A stretch of 64,000 nucleotides of DNA, from contig NC_080165.1 in assembly GCF_950295315.1 (NCBI RefSeq), positions 10,159,723 to 10,223,722 of the forward strand, written 5' to 3'. Under the pieces are notes generated by a model, which worked only from the letters and a program-made list of their open reading frames with translations, made no database searches and was not told the DNA's origin. This DNA comes from Erinaceus europaeus. Lineage: Eukaryota > Chordata > Mammalia > Eulipotyphla > Erinaceidae. The translations under genes and the position numbers were made by a program. Shown piece by piece: positions 11,546-21,055 of this stretch (the first letter of the stretch is position 1; the number at the start of each line of letters is the position of its first letter).

Positions 11546-12204
11546 AATAAAATCTGAAGGAAAAAGGAAAAAAAGGGAATAAGCAAGAAGTACTCTGGGT
11601 TTACAGAACATAGTATTTTTAAACAAAGTTAGCTTCAGACAATACTTTCAAATCATATAATGCTGTTACCAATCTTGATCTAATTTTAAAGGGATTACAT
11701 AATTAGAAATTTATTAGTATCATCTCAGTCTAACTTTATTTGATAATATAGATTATATTCTATTAAGATTCAGAGTATTGTTTGTGACTCATAGACTACC
11801 ACTCCATTTGTTCATTATGTTGAACTGATCAAGAATGACACACCTCTACATGGAGATACAGAAATAATAATGAAGCTTTATGTTGACCTCTCAGTGAAGA
11901 TTAATGTAGTAAGCTAGTAACAGACCTGGGAGAGCAGGTGCAACTGAAACCAGATATAGTAATATTCTTCTTATGGGATATACTGATAGTTTTGAGATTT
12001 TCTTAAAACTGCCAATTAATTCCACACTATTCTGTCTTTTAAAAAAAAAACTACTTCTAGAAAATTTGGTTTACTAATTTGTACATTTTCAGATAACGTG
12101 TCAAAGGGCTTTTATAGTTGTAGGTAGCTTTGCTATATATAAATGTAATAGCTGATAAAGTAGCAGAGAAGATGCAGTAAGAAGTCCCTTTTTAAAATCT
12201 TATT
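11546..12204. other. AT-rich DNA, nothing recognised
   Basis: I see no ORF, RNA or repeat here. Only short homopolymer runs (12042-12051) stand out. Confidence 0.5.
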
Positions 12205-12352
12205 TTACTTTTTAATACATCTTGTTTTAAAGGAAATAGAGAAAAAGATCAGAGCACTGCTCACCTCTGGCTTATGGTGGTGCCAGGGACTGAACCTGGG
12301 GCCTCAGAGTCTCAAGCATGGAAATCTTTTGCCGAACCATTATGCTATCTCC
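12205..12352 (-). mobile_element. SINE-C copy
   Basis: In reverse complement it reads AGGGAGATAGCATAATGGTT (box A-like), AGACTCTGAGGCCCCAGGTTC, CAGTCCCTGGCACCACCATAA and GCAGTGCTCTGATC. This is a tRNA-derived SINE unlike A and B. Confidence 0.75.
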
Positions 12353-12689
12353 CTAAGTCAGAAGTCCTTTTTTATTTAGAGAGTTATCCAACCTAAAATG
12401 TGACCAATTTAAAAATCTTTCACTTTGTTGTATTAATGAAAACCCTTAGCTACAGGATTTTCTTATTAAATAATATTCAGGGAGCCTGGACTAATATTTA
12501 ACTCTAACACATATTTTTATTAAAGTTATATTCACTTTTTGAAATAGAAAATCAGGTTTTATGGACTTAGCAGTATAATTAATGTTTAAAGTTTTAAATA
12601 TTTGAAGGAAATATTTCTTTAACTCAGTAGAGTATTTTTCATTTGTGTTAGTCAGAAAAGCTCATATAAAAGCTATAGAAGGGGGCCTG
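12353..12689. other. AT-rich DNA, nothing recognised
   Basis: No feature can be supported here. Confidence 0.45.
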
Positions 12690-12850
12690 GAACTGGGACT
12701 ATGGATCGACCTGCCAACACCCATGTCAAGTGGAGAAGCAGTTACAGAAGCCAGACCTCCCACTTTCTTCAACCCATAAGGAATTTTGATCCATATCCTA
12801 AGAAAAGTAAATATTAAGGGAAGGTGAACAGAAGGTTCTAGACTCCAATT
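12690..12850 (+). mobile_element. L1 3'UTR fragment
   Basis: GACTATGGATCGACCTGCC, then ACACCCATGTCAAGTGGAG and TTACAGAAGCCAGACCTCCC match the recurring L1 3'UTR. The copy fades before the A tail and abuts the polypurine tract. Confidence 0.7.
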
Positions 12851-12867
12851 CCATCAGGACCCAGAGG

Positions 12868-13213
12868 TGGAAGAGGAGGAGGAGAAGAGGAGGAGGAGGA
12901 GGAGAAGGAGGAAAAAGAGGAGGAGAAGGAAGAGGTGGAGGAAGAGGAAAAGAAAGAAGAAGAAGAAGAAGAAGAAGAAGAAGAAGAAGAAGAAGAAGAA
13001 GAAGGAGAAGGAGAAGGAGAAGGAGAAGGAGAAGGAGAAGGAGAAGGAGAAGGAGAAGGAGAAGGAGAAGGAGAAGGAGAAGGAGAAGGAGAAGGAGAAG
13101 GAGAAGGAGAAGGAGAAGGAGAAGGAGAAGGAGAAGGAGAAGGAAAAGAAGAAGAGGAGGAGGAGGAGGAAGAAGAAGCGGAAGAGGAAGAAGAAGAAGA
13201 AGAAGAAGAGAAA
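12868..13213 (+). repeat. Polypurine tract, (GGA/GAA)n with a (GGAGAA)n core
   Basis: About 346 nt are almost pure purine on the plus strand. The centre (about 13003-13143) is a regular AGGAGA hexamer array flanked by GAA and GGA triplets. Open frames across it (Glu/Gly- or Arg/Lys-rich on plus, Ser/Pro-rich on minus) are products of the repeat and should not be called genes. Confidence 0.97.
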
Positions 13214-13231
13214 GACAAGTAGGTAGAACTT

Positions 13232-13425
13232 AGAAATGAAGATAATGGCACATTACAGTGCACGGTACCAAGGTTTCCCACCTGCAAGGGGAAAGCTTCA
13301 CAAGCACTAAGGCAGAGTTGCAAGTATCTCTCTGTCTCTTTCCCTTTTTATCTTTCCTCCTCCTCTCTCAATTTCGCTGTCTCTATACAATAATAAATAA
13401 ATTTTTTTAATTACAAAAAATGCAC
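13232..13425 (+). mobile_element. SINE-B copy
   Basis: ACAGTGCACGGTACCAAGG, then CACCTGCAAGGGGAAAGCTT and a C/T-rich body precede CTCTATACAATAATAAATAAA. The head is missing, possibly lost to the adjacent purine tract. Confidence 0.75.
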
Positions 13426-13923
13426 CAAATTACAATTTAAGTCTACATTTATTATGAGATTCACAAAGTATCATAGAAAATATAGTTATGTTGAGGTATA
13501 AAACTGACAGGAAGAAAGACTCTCTAAATTGACTAGGATCACCAGTAGGCTAACACTGAAATAAAAGCACAAGTAAAGATGCGTTAGTCATTCCCTTTCC
13601 TTTGAGCTATTAATTTCCTAGGAAATTACAACAAACTGGATGACTAAAATAGCAGAATTCTATCTTAACAGACTTGTAAATCAGACTAAAGTCAAGGAGT
13701 CAGTAGGGTCTATGTAAAGACTCTGTGTAAAGGTCTGTGTAAAGACTCTGGAGAGAAACACTTCCTTGCTTCTTCCTACCTTCTAATGATGACAGGTAAC
13801 CCTTGATGTTACAAGACTTCTAGCTTTACTGTTCCAATCTCCTGCCTTTATTGTCACATAGGCTTCATTGTCTATGTCTCCTTCTCTAGTGTTCCTCTTC
13901 CTTCTCATATAAAGGCATCATTT
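13426..13923. other. Apparently single-copy DNA
   Basis: No coding frame or known repeat is seen. A Vingi derivative starts just after it. Confidence 0.5.
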
Positions 13924-13933
13924 ATTAGATTTA

Positions 13934-14003
13934 GGGATGCAATGGATCGACCTTCCCGTGGTACATCCCGTGAGTCCCCATTCATTGGGGAAACTGACGA
14001 TCC
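13934..14003 (+). ncRNA. Predicted HDV-like self-cleaving ribozyme at the Vingi 5' end
   Basis: The sequence folds by eye as an HDV-type nested double pseudoknot. P1: GGGATGC (13934-13940) with ACATCCC (13963-13969), 6 of 7 pairs. P2: GGATCG (13944-13949) with CGATCC (13998-14003), 6 of 6. P3: ACC (13950-13952) with GGT (13960-13962), closing loop TTCCCGT. P4: CCCC (13976-13979) with GGGG (13987-13990). J4/2 is AAACTGA, in which CTGA fits the CNRA motif (catalytic C at 13994). Cleavage would fall 5' of G13934, at the element boundary. This would free the element's RNA from upstream transcript and regenerate the same 5' end. Function is predicted; the C13940/A13963 mismatch may weaken this copy. 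Confidence 0.75.
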
Positions 14004-14172
14004 TTCCTAGCCGACTGAATCCACATGGATCCCAGTCACTTTCAAAGCCAGCAACAAGCAGCTCCTGACAGCTTTCAAGCTGTTGGTCCTGCTCTTCGAG
14101 TCGAAACTTTACATCAGGCTCAACCTGACACTGTTGACTGGCTACGGAAGAAGGGCAAACGCTAGAAGAAGA
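13934..14172 (+). mobile_element. Non-autonomous, internally deleted Vingi (239 bp)
   Basis: The element has the 5' end of a Vingi retrotransposon (13934 to about 14102) joined to its last 70 or so nt (GAAACTTTACATCAGG onward), ending GGGCAAACGCTAG plus AAGAAGA. The 3' part matches the longer Vingi copy at 16156-17117. ATTAGATTTA occurs at 13924-13933 and 14173-14182, a 10-12 bp target-site duplication (the next two bases GG also agree). It lacks all coding capacity and must have been mobilised in trans. Internally deleted derivatives of Vingi-1_EE are established for hedgehog. Confidence 0.9.
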
Positions 14173-14216
14173 ATTAGATTTAGGATCCACTTGTATCTCT
14201 ATTTCTGGGGAGGTGG

Positions 14217-14415
14217 GGGGGGACCGGGTAGTGGTGCATCTGGTTGAGCACACATGTTACACATGTTACAGTATGAAAGGACCCAGGTTCGAGCCACCTG
14301 GTCCCCCACCTGCAGGGGCAAAGTTTTGCAAGTGGTGAAGCAAAACTTCAGGGCTGCAGGTTTTTCTCTGTCTCTCTTCCTCTCTATCACCCCCTTCCCT
14401 CTCGATTTATGGATG
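14217..14415 (+). mobile_element. SINE-B copy
   Basis: ACCGGGTAGTGGTGCATCTG, then GTTGAGCACACATGTTACAC, a box B-like CAGGTTCGAGCC, CACCTGCAGGGGCAAAG, then the C/T-rich body. ACATGTTAC is duplicated internally. Confidence 0.9.
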
Positions 14416-14451
14416 TATTTAAGTTAAAATTAAAAATGTTAAAATACATTT

Positions 14452-14537
14452 GGGGAACAATAATAACTACAAAATTTTTTTAAAAGGGCAACAAAAGGGA
14501 AAAAATAAATAAAATAAAAAATATTTTTAAAAAATAC
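14452..14537 (+). mobile_element. Orphan SINE-A tail
   Basis: ACAATAATAACTACAAAA, then GGGCAACAAAAGGGAAAAAA and an AAATAAAATAAA tail match the end of SINE-A without its head. Confidence 0.6.
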
Positions 14538-14925
14538 AGTTTCACAGTAGTCTGTCGATGCTATGGGTACTGTCAGAAAACACCTCATTAGACAGTGTAG
14601 TAAAATTCCTTACCTGAGGTTCATAGATTACATGCTTCACACACAAACAGTGTGCTACAGTGGAGAGGAAAATAGCTCATAACCTGATGTGCCAGGTAAT
14701 CACAAAGGGCAGAAACCACTTTCAAAGATCAGGATGAAGCAAATGTATTTATGGTAAACAATCTAAATCACGTGTGACAGGAAGACTGGACCGTAGATCT
14801 CACTCTGTATTGTCTTCTGAAAACAAAAGGAAAAATAATGTTAAGGTAAGAAAGACTATTTCAGGAAATTTCACTTAGTAATGGGTTATGTGACACATGA
14901 AATCCTCTGTGTAAGAAGTCAACCA
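14538..14925. other. Apparently single-copy DNA
   Basis: No repeat or coding frame recognised. Confidence 0.5.
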
Positions 14926-14928
14926 CAG

Positions 14929-15145
14929 GAACCGGGTGGTGGCACATCTGGTTGAGTGCACAGGTCACAGCGCACAAGGACCCGGGGTTTGAGCCCCCAG
15001 TCCCCACCTGCAGAAGGAAAGCTTTGAAAGTGGTGAAGCAGGGTTGCAGATATCTCTTTTTCTCTCTCCCTCTCTATCTCCCCTACCCTCTCGATTTCTG
15101 TCTCTATCCAATAAATAAAGATAATAAAAATATTTTTAAAAAAAG
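14929..15145 (+). mobile_element. SINE-B copy, complete
   Basis: GGAACCGGGTGGTGGCACAT is the head, GGGGTTTGAGCCCCCAGTCC the box B region, and CCAATAAATAAAGATAATAA the tail. Confidence 0.92.
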
Positions 15146-15182
15146 AAATCAAACACAGGGGACCATGTGATCTTCACTGCAG

Positions 15183-15237
15183 ATCTACTTCACAGCGACT
15201 CCCCTGCAGGTGGGGAGCCAGGGTTCGAACTGGGATA
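15183..15237 (-). mobile_element. SINE-A fragment
   Basis: The plus strand reads CTTCACAGCGACTCCCCTGC, then AGGTGGGGAGCCAGGGTTCG, the reverse complement of the SINE-A middle. About 55 bp remain. Confidence 0.65.
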
Positions 15238-15246
15238 AAATTATTT

Positions 15247-15412
15247 TAAGGGCCAGACAAATAGCTCAAGTGAACAATATACTGCTTTACCACATGCACA
15301 AGCCATGTTCAGTCCAGACCCTCATCACATCGAACAGAATTTTAGTGCTGCGGTCTTTCACTGTTTTGCATATCTCTCTCTCTCAAAAACAATGCAGAAT
15401 AAAATAATTTAG
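15247..15412 (+). mobile_element. SINE-D copy
   Basis: AAGGGCCAGACAAATAGCTC, then AATATACTGCTTTACCACATG, a box B-like GTTCAGTCC, and a CTCTCTCTC tail region before AATAAAATAA. This is a third tRNA-like head, distinct from A-C. Confidence 0.55.
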
Positions 15413-15474
15413 ATGTTGTTTGAAATTTTGCTTTCATTTTTTTTGGCCTGATTAGTTTTTTTAAATTAGAAGTA

Positions 15475-15842
15475 CTTTTGATACCTATATATTTGTGTAT
15501 ATCTATATATAGATATTGTATCTCAGTCAACATGTTGTCTTCAAATTTCATCCAAGAGGATGCAAAGGAAACAATGTCATCATTCTTAACACCTGAGTAG
15601 TATTTCATCATTTACCACACAGTTTTTTAGTCACCCATCTAGTGTTGGACATCCGGGTTGCTTCCAGATTCTGGCAATTACAAACTATGCTGCTATGAAC
15701 ATAGATGAACACACATCTCTTCTGATAGGTGTTTCTGTCTCCTTTAGGTAAATCCCCAAGAGAAGAATTGCTGGATCATAGGGTAGGTCCATTCCAAATG
15801 CCCCAATAAGTCTCCAGACTGTTTTTCACAATGGTTTGACCA
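15475..15842 (-). pseudogene. Old L1 ORF2 C-terminal fragment
   Basis: Minus-strand frames give MMKYYSGVKNDDIVSFASSW near 15611. The plus strand carries GGACATCCGGGTTGCTTCC, the hallmark of the ORF2 3' region. Diverged, with no 3' tail seen. Confidence 0.8.
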
Positions 15843-15989
15843 TAACTGCTGCTGTCTTTTCCTCGCCTTCTAAGTTTAGCTATTCCTTACTGTGTTGATT
15901 TTATTACTGAAAGACACGTTTTTTAATTTCAGCAGTAGTACAATTATTTGCTTGTATAGTTAACTCTCAAAAATGAAAATAAGCAGTAG

Positions 15990-16155
15990 CAGTGTGACTC
16001 CTCTTCCCCTTCTGCCTCGCTTTCCAATTTGTCAGACATCTCTCTCTGCATGGCTTGCCAGAAGGCTGGAGACGCATCATCTGTGCATCTGTAAGGATCT
16101 GAGTAGGACCTTGGTAGAGGCTGTGGAGTCAGGAGACTGGCAGCAGAGTTAGTTC
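15990..16155 (-). other. Unidentified coding-like frame beside Vingi
   Basis: Directly downstream of the Vingi tail the minus strand stays open for over 50 codons with balanced composition. It begins TNSAASLLTPQPLPRSYSD, continues through PAFWQAMQREM and ends in acidic ESEAEGEEESH. It has no start of its own and a different frame from the Vingi ORF. It could be part of a host exon, a processed-pseudogene fragment, transduced sequence or chance. I cannot name it. Confidence 0.3.
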
Positions 16156-17117
16156 TTCTTCTTCTAGCGTTTGCCCTTCTTCCGTAGCCAGTCAACAGCA
16201 TCAGGTTGAGCCTGATGTAAAGTTTCGAGACCTCCTTTGAATCTGGAGAGGTGGCAGTCGTTGACTATGTGGGTCATAGTCTGTCTGGAGCCACAGGGGC
16301 AGTTCGGGTCGTCTCTGGCTCCCCAGCGATGGAACATAGCTGTGCACCGGCCATGGCCTGTTCCATAGCGATTGAGGAGGGCCCAATCATAACGTGCTAG
16401 GTCAAAGCCGGGTTGACGCTTGCAGGGGTCTGTGATGAGGTGTTTGTTCTTTACCTCAGCTGACTGCCAACTCTGTTTCCAAGAGACTGGAACAGAGAAG
16501 TTCAGTGTAGGCATAGGAGACCAGATTGGGTGATGAGACGTCAAGCGTTGAACAGGGTGGGTGAAGATATCCGCGTATATTGGCAGGTCCAGTCGAGTGT
16601 AGACGTGGGAAATGAACTTAGATGATGCCGCATCCCGACGAATATCTGGCAGGGCGATGTTGCTGAGAACTGGCAGCCATGGAACCGGGGTGGAACGGAT
16701 GGTTCCAGAAATGATCCTCATGGAGGAATATAATTTGGAATCGACCAAGTGGACATGGGGGCTACGGAACCATACTGGGGCACAGTATTCTGCAGTGGAA
16801 TAGCATAATGCCAGAGAGGATGATCGTAGTGTGGAAGTGCTCGCACCCCATGAGGAGCTGGCCAGTCTTGCAATGATGTGATTCCTCGCACCCACCTTTG
16901 CTGCAGTTTTTATGAGATGTTTGTGAAATGACAGAGTACGATCGAGAGTAACGCCAAGATAGACTGGCTGGGCTTCATGCCGGATTCTCATATCGCCAAG
17001 CTGCACATTAAGCTCACGCGAGGCCGAGGCATGGTGTAGATGGAAAACAGATGATACCGTTTTTGCAGTGCTAGCGATTAGTCGCCATTTTTTACAGTAA
17101 TCAGATATCAGAGACAT
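16156..17117 (-). mobile_element. Vingi non-LTR retrotransposon, 5'-truncated (about 0.96 kb)
   Basis: This is a minus-strand copy with its 3' end at about 16156 in a short GAA-repeat tail (plus strand TTCTTCTTCTTCTAGCG). Its last 300 nt agree almost base for base with the copy at 35333-35629. The 5' truncation falls at about 17108-17117 in a small duplication of GATATCTGAT. I could not find a clear target-site duplication. Absence of an RNase H domain and a compact 3' end fit Vingi, the Ingi-related clade known from hedgehogs. Confidence 0.88.
16164..17117 (-). pseudogene. Vingi reverse-transcriptase protein, C-terminal 317 residues, frame intact
   Basis: This is the C-terminal part of the protein that reverse transcribes Vingi RNA at the target nick. 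The piece starts after the catalytic palm, so the active-site aspartates are missing. It has SDYCKKW at 5-11, YLGVTLDRTLSFHKHL at 53-68 and AEYCAPVW at 109-116, typical of the region after the RT core in I/Ingi-group elements. A C-x-C-x7-H-x4-C motif (CPCGSRQTMTHIVNDC, 273-288) is the zinc-knuckle-like end of that group. The last residues are DWLRKKGKR, and the TAG stop lies inside the terminal CGCTAGAAGAAG, leaving no 3'UTR. No stop or frameshift interrupts the 951 coding nt, so the copy is young. The first Met is only the first after the truncation. Confidence 0.88.
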
Positions 17118-17344
17118 CAGATATCAGTAACAATGGCCAATGGTGGGAACAACATTCACAAGGATGGGAGAGCAGCAGGGGGAGAGGGTGTTTTTGTCAG
17201 AGCGACCAAGAGTAAAGGTGGTCAGGGTCTGCCTTGCTACACATGACATATATAGCTCAGTGTGAAGAGAAATTTTAGAGGATGAGGAGATGGGAGCAGA
17301 ATGGGGATAGAACAAACAAGAGAACTGAAGAAGTATGTTTTCAA
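17118..17344. other. Unassigned flank of Vingi
   Basis: No recognised repeat. Short open frames exist on both strands (to 63 codons on minus), but none resembles a known protein. Confidence 0.4.
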
Positions 17345-17735
17345 CTCTCCTGGAATTCGGACAAAAGATTAGACGCTACCATAAAGCTGGTTTGACTTCC
17401 TTGGGCAGGTGAGCTCACCAATATGTCCTGGAATCTTTCCTCTCCCGAGCCCTGCCCCAGTAGGGCAAGATAGAAACAGGCTGGGGGCATGGATCCACCT
17501 GCCAACACCCTGCCAACTTCTAGTGGAGAAGCAATTACAGAAGCCAGACCTTCCACCTTCTGCACCCCAAATAAAGATCTTTGGTCCATGCTCCCAGAGG
17601 GATAAAGAATAAGGAAGCTTCCAAAGGAGGGGATGGGATACAGAACTCTGGTAGTGGGAACTGTATGGAATTGTACCCCTCTTATCTTATGGTCTTGTCA
17701 ATCATTATTAAATCAATCAAAAATAATAAGTAAAT
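17345..17735 (+). mobile_element. L1 3'UTR repeat
   Basis: CCACCTGCCAACACCCTGCC, then GAAGCAATTACAGAAGCCAG, GGTAGTGGGAACTGTATGG and TCATTATTAAATCAATC identify the 3' end. It is more diverged than most copies. Confidence 0.8.
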
Positions 17736-18214
17736 AATTTATCTGTAAACTCTGGGACTTATCTCCAGCTATTCTTTACCCCCACTGCACCCTTTTCCCT
17801 CCCAAAGATTGATATTCCCACCTACTTAGGCCCTGGGAACACCCAAAGCCCCAAGGACTAAGATAGACTTCTCTCCACTCTGCCACCTCCCTCTTCTCCC
17901 TTTTTCTCTCTTTTAACTCCATCAGCTTCTGTTTCATGCTATCCTCTCTTCAGGGGCAGGTGAGGAAACCAAAACCTTGCACACTAGTGCCACCTTCTGG
18001 AAAATTAAAGGCAGATTCCTAATAGAATCAAAGTAAACAAAAATGTCTTACCCCACAAAAGAAAAATGTTCACTACTTCATATATGGTGGCGGAGACAGT
18101 TTAAATCAAATACGATGAAAGATCACAGTAGTCTGGTACCAGAAAAACATATAAAAAAATTTTTTTTCAGCAACCAAACTTAAAGGCAGAGAATGTATCA
18201 ATCTAGTAAAAGAA
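17736..18214. other. Single-copy or unrecognised DNA
   Basis: C/T-rich stretches around 17780-17960 recall an L1 5'UTR in base use, but I could not align them convincingly. Confidence 0.35.
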
Positions 18215-18900
18215 TGCCAACTATACACCTTTCCCATATTGGAAGCTACTCACTTCCCTGACTCAGCTTTCTGGTCCTTTACACAGCCATGACATCATCT
18301 CCCCAGACAATAACTTGGATCCACCTGCATTTCAGATTTCAGGCTCAGGGGAAAAAAAAAAAAACTAGTATAGCCACAGGCTCTTTGGAATATAACTAAA
18401 TATGCCTACTGGCTATCTACAAAATGGAGACACACACACACCCCAACTCTTCATCTGTACTATTCCAGCCTTTAGGTTCATGACTGGTCAACAACTTATT
18501 TTGTTTTGTATGTTAACTGTCTTTTCAGCCAACGGGTTCCAGATACCAGCATGATGCCAACCAGACTTCCCTGGACAGACAACCCCACCAATGTGTCCTG
18601 GAGCCTCACTTCCCCAGAGCCCCTGCCCAACTAGGGAAAGAGAGAGACAGGCTGGAAGTATGGATCCACCTGTCAACACCTATGTTCAGTGGGGAAGCAA
18701 TTACAGAAGCCAGACCTTCTACCTTCTGCATCCCACAATGACCTTGGGTCCATACTCCCAGAGGGATAAAAAACGGGAAAGCTATCAGGAGAGGGATGGG
18801 ATACATAGTTCTGATGGTGGGAATTGTGTGGAGTTGGACCCCTCTTATCCTATGGTTTTGTCAATGTTTCCTTTTTATATATATAAAAAAAAAGAAGAAG
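18215..18900 (+). mobile_element. L1 3'UTR repeat, long copy
   Basis: It starts near CACCTTTCCCATATTGGAAG, passes CATCTCCCCAGACAATAACT, GGAATATAACTAAATATGCC and GGGAAGCAATTACAGAAGCC, and ends TTCCTTTTTATATATATAAA with an A-rich tail. Confidence 0.88.
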
Positions 18901-19365
18901 AAGAATGCCAAATAGCAGTGGTAGGTTACAGATTAATTCTATGTAAGGATTTCTTAAGCTCTTGAGAGTGTATGTATGTCTGTATGTGAGGGGCAGACAA
19001 AAATAGCCACTGCAGAGTCTTAAGAAAAATAACAATGAGAAGGTGTGAGGTGAGAATGGCCTGCCTTTCTGCTGCATGCTTCCATGCGTCTGATCTGCTT
19101 TTGAGGCACTGCAGTTAAGGTGTCCTGGCATGTGGCTGCAGGGGGAAGACACTGATGGCTCTCAGGATTAAGACAAAACTGTGTATTCTCCAGAAGATAA
19201 ATGTTTGAGCAGAGTACATTCACCCCACACTGTTGAAGGATTAACTCTTTGTTTTCTGTGCATATTCTGTTTTCCCTGAGCCCACCATGCACGGACTTCT
19301 TTCACAAGGCCACCTCTCCATTGTGGCAGTCACCACTCCCTACTAAGCAGGCTGCTATGAGTATC
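18901..19365. other. Single-copy DNA
   Basis: No repeat or coding frame of note. Confidence 0.45.
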
Positions 19366-19960
19366 TGTGGGGCTAGTATTGCAGGAGAGAGAGATGACCC
19401 AGGAACCAAGATTGAGGCAGCAAGGCAATACAAATATTTATTAATGCGAATGCTCCAGAGTCAGGTAGGAGCACACCTCATTAGGCCACGTGGTGCCAAC
19501 AGCATCCGCCTTTCTGTCTGTACCTTCACAATTCTCCAGGTAAGAACACGGGCAACCACGCCCAGAGGGAGTGGCTTGACAATTCATACATAGTTAGGAG
19601 AGGGGTGGAGAAAGGCACCTCCCCAGCAAGGTGGCTAGGGGTTCAACTGCTAGGATAGCAATACCCTGAGGGGAATTAGGAAGGAGGCCTTTAGTCATTT
19701 GTAAGACAAAGCAGAAGATTGATATGTAAATAATAAAGGGATGGGTCATATTAGCGTGGAAATAGGGTGGAGCAGGCTTAATAAAGCTGTGGGCCCTGTG
19801 GAAAGATGCATTTTGTTGGGGAGGGAAGACTTACATGGCAGCCATGCTTCAGAGGTTCATGTGTTCCCCTTTTTTGCTCAACCCCTCCATAGAGAGAGAG
19901 ACTTACCAGGTGAACTCACCTCATAGGTTAAGCTCTGTCAGGCTCCACCACCTCCCCACA
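19366..19960 (-). mobile_element. Solo LTR candidate (595 bp)
   Basis: The ends are inverted TGTGGGG (19366-19372) and CCCCACA (19954-19960), the TG...CA form of retroviral LTRs. On the minus strand an AATAAA (19442-19437) lies about 70 nt before the 3' end, as in an LTR. The 5-bp flanks (GTATC and ATTTC) do not match as a target-site duplication, and I see neither a primer-binding site nor a polypurine tract beside it. It may be a solo LTR or an LTR fragment of an endogenous retrovirus; no viral genes are present. Confidence 0.55.
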
Positions 19961-20574
19961 ATTTCCCAACAACGATCCCTTTTAAATAACCTCTAACTAT
20001 CCCTGTTTCTCCTTTCTACCTCTCCTGGCCCACTGGGTGTTTTCTTCACTACCACTTCTGATTATGTCCAAGCCCTTGAAAATCTGGGCTTTTAGCGCAA
20101 CATAGGACTGTCCAACAGTTTTAACTACTCTTAGAACTTGAGGAAAGAAAAATAATGATTTGAGTAGTCCAATTATTTTACTTTGAGACTTAAATGCTTC
20201 AGGGTAATTATTCAGAATTATCACATTTTCCTTAAAATATTACACACACATCCTTGTCAAAATAATAAAATATTGTCAGGTACCAAGAAGTTAAATAACT
20301 TACCCAAGATATAGAATGTGACTCAGAGGATAATGAAACCAGGTCACTGAAACTGGTGTGAAAAGTTCTCTTCAAAGAAGAAAACAGACTTCATGGGCTC
20401 TCTAGAGTTCTGTGCATTAGCAGGAGAGCAGAATATGTGGGTTATTTGGCCCTGCAGGAAAATTCTGGGACAAAAAATATCTGTATGACCTGGTGTTCCT
20501 TGTCTCTTATCCTGTGATAGCTTTACTATCCCCTTGTTTGTTTTTATAGAAGAAAATCTATAAAAATATAGTTA
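19961..20574. other. Single-copy DNA
   Basis: No feature recognised. Confidence 0.45.
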
Positions 20575-20860
20575 TTAAGAATAATGAATTCATCTTCTTC
20601 ACCTCATCTTGGATGCAGCTTGAAGGAATTATGTTAAGTGACATCAGCCAGAAAGAGAAGGATGAATATGGGATGACCTCACTCATGGACAGAAGTTGAG
20701 TACTAAGAACAGAAGGGAAACCACAAAGCAGAGCTTGGACTGAAGTTGGCGTATTGCAGCAAAAAGGCCTCTGGGGGATGTATGTGTATTATGATGTTTG
20801 ATAAACATAGTGAACACTGGTGGCTCTGATAGTGTGTTAGAATAAATAATTTTATGACTA
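20575..20860 (+). pseudogene. L1 ORF2 end and start of 3'UTR, old
   Basis: The plus strand reads CTTCACCTCATCTTGGATGC, then ATGTTAAGTGACATCAGCCA and GAATATGGGATGACCTCACT, matching the ORF2 C-terminus (SQKEKDEYGM). A 3'UTR-like GATAAACATAGTGAACACTGG follows. Confidence 0.75.
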
Positions 20861-20899
20861 ATTAAGGAGGAATAGTATAATGGATAGAAGATATATCAG

Positions 20900-21055
20900 A
20901 GAGAGCCCCCAAGAGGTGATGTAATGGTTACAGTGTTTAATTCTCATGCAGGAGGTCCCAAATTCAGGCCGTGGAATCACATCTGCCAGAGTGATACTCT
21001 GTTTATCTTCTCTCTTTTTCTCTCATATATATATGTATAGAGAGAGAGAGGGAGA
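20900..21055 (+). mobile_element. SINE-C copy
   Basis: AGAGGTGATGTAATGGTTAC, then TAATTCTCATGCAGGAGGTC and CACATCTGCCAGAGTGATAC, followed by T/C-rich and AT/GA simple sequence. Confidence 0.6.

Noticed and set aside
12838..13323. Open frames of 95-161 codons rich in Glu/Gly, Arg/Lys or Ser/Pro
   Set aside because: They are translations of the purine repeat in several frames on both strands; no start context, domain or complexity supports a gene.
16612..16803. Plus-strand open frames across the Vingi copy
   Set aside because: They are antisense shadows of the intact minus-strand RT-protein frame.
19366..19960. Full endogenous retrovirus around the solo-LTR candidate
   Set aside because: No primer-binding site, polypurine tract, gag, pol or env is recognisable in the flanks.
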